A model generated the notes under the pieces. The model was not told the origin of the DNA. It saw nothing but the letters and a program-made list of their open reading frames with translations, and did not search any database. The position numbers and the translations under genes are program-made. A DNA stretch of 64,000 bases. Origin: Pyrrhosoma nymphula. Taxonomy: Eukaryota > Arthropoda > Insecta > Odonata > Coenagrionidae. How positions within the stretch are numbered: position 1 is the first letter of the stretch; each line of letters begins with the position of its first letter. Shown one piece after another: positions 58,029 through 64,000 of the stretch. The stretch is taken from assembly GCA_963573305.1 (NCBI GenBank), contig OY754329.1, positions 46,148,417 through 46,212,416 of the forward strand, read 5' to 3'.

Positions 58029-58483
58029 GTTGACATTCTTTTATTCGGGTTTCTCCCGCGTTGATTCATTTTATAGACAACAGTTGCACTTACCTTACAG
58101 CTAGCGTCGTCAAGTACTAAATTAAAAAAGGTCATCAAACTCAAAATTTAGTGAACAATTCCCCTTTTTTCGCGGTTTTTCGACTATAGCTCTTAAACTA
58201 ACAATAAGTCTGATCTAAAATCTGGCATTCAATTATTTTAGATCTCATTGAGACCTACAATCTGACGCTTTCCGTTTTGTTCCAACCCTAGTAGTTCAGG
58301 ACCTGACGATGCTAGCTGTAATGCAAGTGGAACTTCTCCATAAAATGCATCGATCTGACGCTTTCCGTTTTCTTCTAACCCTTATAGTAATTCAGGACCT
58401 GACGACGCTCGCTGTAATGCAAGTGAAACTGCTGTCCATAAAATAAATCAACGCGGGTGAAACCAGAATAAAAGAAATTCAAC
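58029..58483. mobile_element. Fold-back element with ~85-bp inverted ends and CTGACGA folds
   Basis: Left arm 58029-58114 and right arm 58398-58483 are inverted copies sharing TTCTTTTATTC, CCCGCGTTGATT, ATTTTATAGACA and AGCGTCGTCA-type blocks. The interior repeats part of the right arm in tandem (58261 and 58354, period 93). Each copy near the right side reads CCTGACGA(T/C)GCT.GCTGTAATGC, an imperfect hammerhead-like layout. No coding sequence. Confidence 0.7.
58261..58445. repeat. Tandem duplication, period 93 bp
   Basis: TCTGACGCTTTCCGTTTT begins at 58261 and again at 58354, followed in both by AACCC...TTCAGGACCTGACGA and TAATGCAAGTG. Confidence 0.85.
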
Positions 58484-58489
58484 ATATCA

Positions 58490-59400
58490 TCGCGGAAGCC
58501 TCCGTACCAAAGTAAATTGCTATTCCGTAGGTTTCACTCTGCTATTTGTTGTAAATTATGAGTGCGTTACTTTTACAATATTTTCACTAAATAATGTATT
58601 TTTGGAATGGAATACAAAGCAGGAAGCTGGTAACATTTTCCGACTAGCACACTTTCTGTGCCCTTTTCACTGTAAGTTATAAGTCGCAGTCAGACTGCGT
58701 GTGCCTGTTACCCACACATCGGGCCGGCACTGGCTACGATTATGATGATTTTTTTATTCTTTCAAGATACGCTCACGTAGAAGTGGCCGAAAGAAAACGT
58801 CTTTTTTCTCGAAGCAATTCCTACGTATTTTGCCTACAGCGCCGCAGGATGGAAAATCATCAAAGAGAATGAGCGTTAACCTACGACGTGACCCCTTTAC
58901 AATTTCTTCTTCCGGTAAATTTAATCAGAAAATGCAGACATTTCTTTAATGAAGCCGCTGCCCGCAAGGATGATTCGTTATTCCTACTTGTTGCGGTGTT
59001 AAGCTGCGTCATTGAAGGTGCTCTCCCCTGCGGAAAATTAGGAAAATGAAATACATTGAGATCTGCTTCACTGAAACCCATTTCTCCCAGAAGAGAGGCA
59101 ATCAGCGTAAAACAAGGGCCATGTTAAGTTTTGTTGCAATGTTACTTATTATCTTTTTAATTGTTACATTGGAAATGCATTAACTTGGGAATAAACATTT
59201 TTGAATGGTAATCGTGGGTCACTGAGTGCACATTTTCATAATTTTACTAATATATGGAAAAAATCTAGGACCTTTGTTAATTTAAGTAATCATTTTATCC
59301 CACAACTGCACATATAGTTTTACACTTATTTCTAATCTTTTATTATTTATCGTTAATATCCTATTTCTATATAGTTACTGGCACTGGGGACGAGAACAAC
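58490..59400. other. Spacer, nothing recognised
   Basis: Short frames only. Confidence 0.4.
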
Positions 59401-59405
59401 TTGTT

Positions 59406-59550
59406 CGTATAAACCCTCGCTGATTAAGATGGCTTGCTGGTGTAGTGTAACTGGCTAACACACCTGACCGGAAATTTGGGAGATCCGGGTTCGAATCCCG
59501 GTTAAGTCAAATGATTTTTTCATGGCGAATTTCATCGTCTTTGGTTTATA
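59406..59550 (+). mobile_element. tRNA-like SINE, copy A
   Basis: Head 59430-59509: acceptor TGGCTTG with TAAGTCA (two wobbles), T-arm CCGGG/CCCGG with perfect box B GGTTCGAATCC, D-arm TAACTGGCTAAC. The anticodon arm is degenerate. The body ATGATTTTTTCATGGCGAAT and ATCGTCTT is shared with 62729-62874. The match also extends about 20-25 bp upstream of the tRNA part (CGTATAAACC..CGCTGA). Confidence 0.7.
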
Positions 59551-59559
59551 ACAAAAAAG

Positions 59560-61990
59560 TTGGTGAAAATTCAATTTTAATTCCTACGGTAAAAATTTTC
59601 CATCCAATTACGCTTGAGACATAATTCAACTACAAGTAGTTACTTACTACTAAATTAGTAAGAAGTAATCCAAAATGGGACACTTTTATCTGAGCCTTCT
59701 ATATTCAGTGCACCTTATAGCAAACGAGATGGAAACGAAATTTTCTCTCTTTAAGATTTATCTACATTGGTAAATATGGAATTCCTTGACCGGAGAGTGA
59801 CCACACGTACATTTTAAACTCTGACGAGAGTGTTGTGACCATTGAGAAACTTGGTAAGCCAGGTTTAGAGGATAGAGCTAGTATAGCAACTCAGCCAGCG
59901 GTGGAGACTGCTGCCAATGAAGTCACCATCGTATTTTTCACTCTCTATAAAGTTTTGGAACAATTTCTTTAAATATCGTTGATAGGTGTCACAATGAAGT
60001 ATTTTAGCACATTTATTACATGAAGATATATTTTTGTGAGGTCGAAAATTCCTGAAACCTTTTCCGCCATTTTGTTGCATTTGAACAGCATACATTATAA
60101 TTTTTAAAGCGCTTGAGTTGCAATAATTTTAATTACAGAAACCGTTCATTAAAATGAAACCTGCTTTTTTCCACAATTTAGTAAAGGGAGAATTTTGAAA
60201 GATACCCAAGGACAGATCTTTTTTTTAAAGAAACTCGCTCTGTTTTCAGTGATACCGATTGATAATTCTCAATTTTTACGTATATTGATGAGCAATACCA
60301 AGTGATACATTTTGATATTAGGACCATGCTAACTTTTTAAGTTTCGAACTGAAAAAAACATTTGGGGAATTCAGGCCAGATTGCTTTCAATTTTAGTCCA
60401 GTGGGAGCCGTGAACACAACGGTCTATGGACGGTGTATTTTAGTACGTCACTTTGTTGAGTAGCCCTCGAAGATTATTGCTGAAATGAGGAATCTGATTT
60501 GCACTACATCTTCAAATTAGAAGAAAATAAACTAATTCTATGCTAGTGACATCTAGAATTGGTTGCGGTTTACCTTAAAAATTTCATTCTACTAAAAATT
60601 CATCCTGATCAAGTATATAATAATAAAAAAGATTCTCACAGCACGTGTATAAATAGAAATTTCCTCATTTTACAATTATATTTCATGTTCAAAAATGTGT
60701 CGGGGCTATGCAGTACTGGCATTCTACATTCTAGGATACGTGCATGTGAAAAAATTCACCCTTACTCAAACAGGTTTAGGAGATACTGTTTGACTCTAGC
60801 TAAAGAGATACAACTAGACTAGCAACGATTACGATACTGCAACAAGACTAGCAACGATTGATATAAAATTGGAATTAAAAATGTATTTAATTTTTTCTTT
60901 CTTGTGGATATCGCATACCCTCCACAATTAGCCATAACCTTTGAAGTGAATGAAGTTACTTTACAAGTGTATCAAGAGGAGGGTGATTGCAGATATTTTC
61001 TATGCGTACCTAAATTTCTAGAGCTCCTTCCGTTTAAATGTAAACGCATGACGACGGTGAATACCGTTTTGAATGAAAATATAGCTTTAAGTTATCATTC
61101 CCTGTGATCTTCCGCTCGAGAATCTCCGTCTAACGCAGCAACCTTTCAGCAGCACAGATTTTTTAAAAACGCTTTAGCCAAACAATAGTATTGCCAAGAA
61201 ATGCCTGGCACAAGCAATGTCTACGATATCAGTGATAGCCTAATGCGGATTGGAGCTCTCACGATTCATTTAATGAACACCCGATAATTATTAGAGAAAG
61301 CAATCAAGATGCTTAGAAATTAATAGGTTCGCTTTTGGCTCGTCACTTTCCACTCACGTAGGGCAGCGGATATATACCTCGATGACCTATAGTATCTCGA
61401 TAACGATAACACCCAGTCTTTCATTTCATGGGAATCACAGGAGCGAGAATATTATAGCCCGAAATAGAGATAATTGGAAACAAGGAGCAAGAGCAAGGAA
61501 ATGGTCCAAGGCCGTTCTTTTCCACTAAAAAAATCCTCTCTCACCACAGATGAGGGAGGAACATGTTATCTCTCTCGAAGAAAGCCTTACGTGACCAATA
61601 ATGCGAGAAGTGGCGATAAGGATCTAGATAGGTTGAGAAAGCAAACGGACAGAAGGAAGGGAGACTGAGGAAGGTAAGGGGATGAAGTTAAGAGGTGGAA
61701 ATTATGGACAGAAAAGACGGGAAATAGATTGGAGAGGCGATGGAGATGGAAAAAGTGAAGAAGTATCAGAGAAATTGTGATAAAAGAGAGATTGAAAAGG
61801 ATTCTCGATCATCAATAACGTGATTCAAGTCTGTTCCGCACGAATCGGTACTTCAGACCGGAAGGATAGTCATCAGGATGTGAGTGGAAGGTAAGACGGA
61901 AAGGCGGAGATGAACCCGGCGCCGGCATTAGCTTGCTCTTGAAGATAGACGCCAAGGAATAACTCAAGTTTATCCTCTCGACGGACGATT
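59560..61990. other. Spacer; purine-rich on + at 61460-61800
   Basis: No motif. AGACTAGCAACGATT is repeated at 60816 and 60845. Confidence 0.4.
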
Positions 61991-62002
61991 AACCCGGATT
62001 CA

Positions 62003-62190
62003 TTGCTGTGGTAGCGGACTCAAATCGTCATCCGTTCAACCTTGGGTCACGGGTTCGAGTCCCGCCTGGACGTGTTTTCCTCCACTCTGGTAATGTGTGT
62101 GTGTGTGGTACGACTCATGAGTTAAATGTAAGAGAGGACTACCTACTTCTTATTTCGCTCTTAATAAATTCGCATTATTATTATTATTTA
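62003..62190 (+). mobile_element. tRNA-derived SINE with (TTA)n tail
   Basis: The head contains TGTGGTAGCGGACT (box A-like) and a strong T-arm CGGGTTCGAGTCCCG (box B). The body CTCTGGTAATG, (TG)n at 62095-62107, GACTACCTACTTC and TCTTAATAAATTCGC ends in ATTATTATTATTATT. The head-body-tail order is typical of SINEs. A different family from the copies at 59.4 and 62.8 kb. Confidence 0.65.
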
Positions 62191-62199
62191 TGCCCGCAA

Positions 62200-62725
62200 C
62201 TATTTTAATCGAGTTTTTTGAGTCACATTTATTAGTTGAGGATGACCCTTTAAAAAAACAGATGTAAAGTCCATTTTTCGATCTACTAAGTCGTTTTCGA
62301 GAGAATCAGTGGGTGTCAAAGTGACATTTGGGTAGTAAGTCCTGGTAGAGGTACACTAAAGATTATTGTCATGCGACAACTACGGAAGTATAATTTAAAA
62401 ACTGTTGAGCATTTTTTTTTCTTTTTGTTCTTTGCTTATGTTTAGATATGCAAAAATTAACCATGACTTTTACGTAATCAACTACCAAGAGAAAACATGA
62501 TTAAGTGTAAATACGACCTGTGACTAATTGCGAAAGTGACTTATTGTATATTAATCAACCATACTTTCTCTTCTCAAAGAATTCAAAATAAAAAACAATT
62601 TTCCAGTAGGACATAGGCCCGACTGGAGACTAATGGTATAAAAATACCATTTGGGAATATATGGGTCAATTTTTGTGTGAAGTTCTCACGTCACTGATCT
62701 CAAGTAAGGATCGGATTACAAATTT
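62200..62725. other. Spacer, nothing recognised
   Basis: AT-rich. Confidence 0.4.
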
Positions 62726-62728
62726 TTC

Positions 62729-62874
62729 GTACAAACCGCCGCTGAAATTCGCCTTGAATTAAGATGGCTTGGTGGTGTAACTGACTAACACACCTGACCG
62801 GCAATTGGGAGATCCGGGTTTGAATCCCGGTCAAGTCAAATGATTTTTGCATGGCAAATTTTATCGTCTTATCT
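62729..62874 (+). mobile_element. tRNA-like SINE, copy B
   Basis: Same family and orientation as 59406-59550. The head TGGCTTGGTGGTGTAACTGA lacks a few bases present in copy A, box B reads GGTTTGAATCC, and the body ATGATTTTTGCATGGCAAAT with ATCGTCTT matches. The upstream CGTACAAACC..CGCTGAAAT is shared too. Confidence 0.7.
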
Positions 62875-62879
62875 TTGCA

Positions 62880-64000
62880 GCCGTGCGCGTGACTCCGTGT
62901 ATCATTTGTGTAATCGCAATTATTGGAAAACTATTTTGTTGTTTACTTCAATTGGTTTCGTTGATAAGTTACATCATCGTTACTTCTTTTAGCAGCAAAA
63001 TAGCAGTCGTGAGCAATTAAATAGCTTGTAGAAATCGCAGTTCTATAAATCTCCTTTCAATCCTAATCTGAGACGGCTGTTCAAAGCCACGGGGCAGTTA
63101 ACCGAAGTGAGGGAAGCGATGATAAAGATATTGGTGGCTTCATGGCCAAATATATTTCCACCGTACGACCCTGTAAAGCAGGCAATAACAAGATGGGCGT
63201 ATATGTAGAAGTAGGAGTTGTGCGTGTATTCATATTCCGACCTCAAAATGCTTAACACCAAACCAGTCTTTCGCAAAACTCCCTTTATCAATTGGAATTG
63301 TAGAAACCTTTAGTAATCTTAGTTTCAGTGTCAATTATTAGCAGTATTTAATACAAAATATTTATACATTTCATATTTGTCACTCTTAATCGTTTTAAAT
63401 CGATAAAATAAAGATTCCATACATCCATTATCTATTGATGCATAAAAAGATTAAATTAATTATAAAGGAGAATAAAAATATAAGTACGGAATGCTAAGAG
63501 AATATTTCAAGTGCTTTTAAGCTTTCGGACTATTTTCTGGCAAATGCTTCGTACACTCTTGCAAATTATTTAAGAATAAAGATTAAATTTGGACCAATTG
63601 TAGTTAAAAAGGAAAAAGTAGTCCATCCAATAGAATGAAATCAATTTTTTCACGTGATATGTGTCAGGATCAGGGGCAGATCCACGGGAGGGGGGGAAAG
63701 GTGGATATTCCCACACAAGAGGGCAGGTGAGAAAAATAGCATAGGATAGCAAAAAGCATAGAAGATAGAGTAGGATAAGAACTTCATTTTACCAACATGT
63801 CAATCGCATCGATGAGTGATAATAATATTGTTATCTCTCCAATGAGGATGGACTGTCTTTAGGTAACATGTTTTTCGGGAATTTCGAGTTAGAAACGTGT
63901 TCAAAAACTAACATGTAATTTTGATTATGCATAAGCGCAAGTTTAAGAATGTTTTTCAAGCCTTACTTAGAAAGAAGTGAAAACAGTTGCAATTATTACA
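62880..64000. other. Spacer, nothing recognised
   Basis: AT-rich. An 82-codon minus frame at 63043-63291 has no motif. Confidence 0.4.

Noticed and set aside
59430..59509. Functional tRNA gene
   Set aside because: Good T-arm and box B but no proper anticodon stem; a second copy shares the non-tRNA body, so SINE is the better call. The same applies to 62.0 and 62.8 kb.
1..64000. CRISPR array, operon, phage or bacterial island
   Set aside because: No regularly spaced repeats, no ribosome-binding-site-led gene series; all coding signals are eukaryotic transposon remnants.

Overview
This is AT-rich eukaryotic DNA, most likely from an insect or another arthropod with a large, repeat-laden genome. 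The evidence is decayed non-LTR retrotransposons (LINEs), a Penelope-like element with a GIY-YIG endonuclease, tRNA- and 5S-derived SINEs, hAT- and Mutator-like DNA elements, and no operons or bacterial signals. I see no intact host gene. Two or three short open stretches with plausible splice sites (15596-15822, 28431-28632, 16459-16848) could be exons but match nothing I recognise. Species cannot be fixed from the sequence.

Layout. 0-8 kb is a nest of retroelements: a LINE remnant on + (215-1500), a nearly full-length but broken endonuclease-RT LINE on - (2380-5830) carrying a 5S-rRNA-derived insertion (about 3972-4345) and a hAT-type MITE with a clean 8-bp target duplication (5355-5682), another LINE scrap (6110-6640), and a GC-rich open frame with a hammerhead-like fold downstream (6960-8030). 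10.2-11.3 kb holds LINE scraps on +, one split by a head-to-head inverted insertion. 11.6, 12.8 and 14.1 kb hold a MITE, a LINE tail and a hairpin around a hammerhead-like fold. 18.9-19.5 kb has one copy of a ~0.6 kb repeat whose sister lies at 51.5-52.0 kb. 22.4-24.0 kb is an R1/Jockey-type LINE on -. 31.4-32.0 kb is the 3' end of a Penelope-like element with a hammerhead-like fold. 35.6-36.2 kb is a long inverted repeat. 41.45-46.51 kb is a 5.06-kb element with ~365-bp terminal inverted repeats and a 9-bp target duplication, containing a Tc1/mariner transposase tail and a LINE RT remnant. 55.8 kb and 58.0-58.5 kb hold two more fold-backs. tRNA-like SINEs lie at 21.7, 36.8, 59.4, 62.0 and 62.8 kb.

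The most unusual theme is a recurring fold: CTGANGA, one base, a perfect or near-perfect stem-loop, then GAA(A/C). It occurs near 6.98, 10.5 (twice), 14.1, 31.9, 37.3, 49.1 and 58.0-58.4 kb. It resembles the hammerhead ribozyme core known from Penelope-like elements, and several copies sit in or beside inverted repeats. Four loci also share the sequence after the core (an AATAAA-like block, GTGGAA, then CAAAGTT), suggesting a short repeat family. Whether any copy is catalytic cannot be judged by eye; all have one extra base at the core-stem II junction and some have core substitutions.
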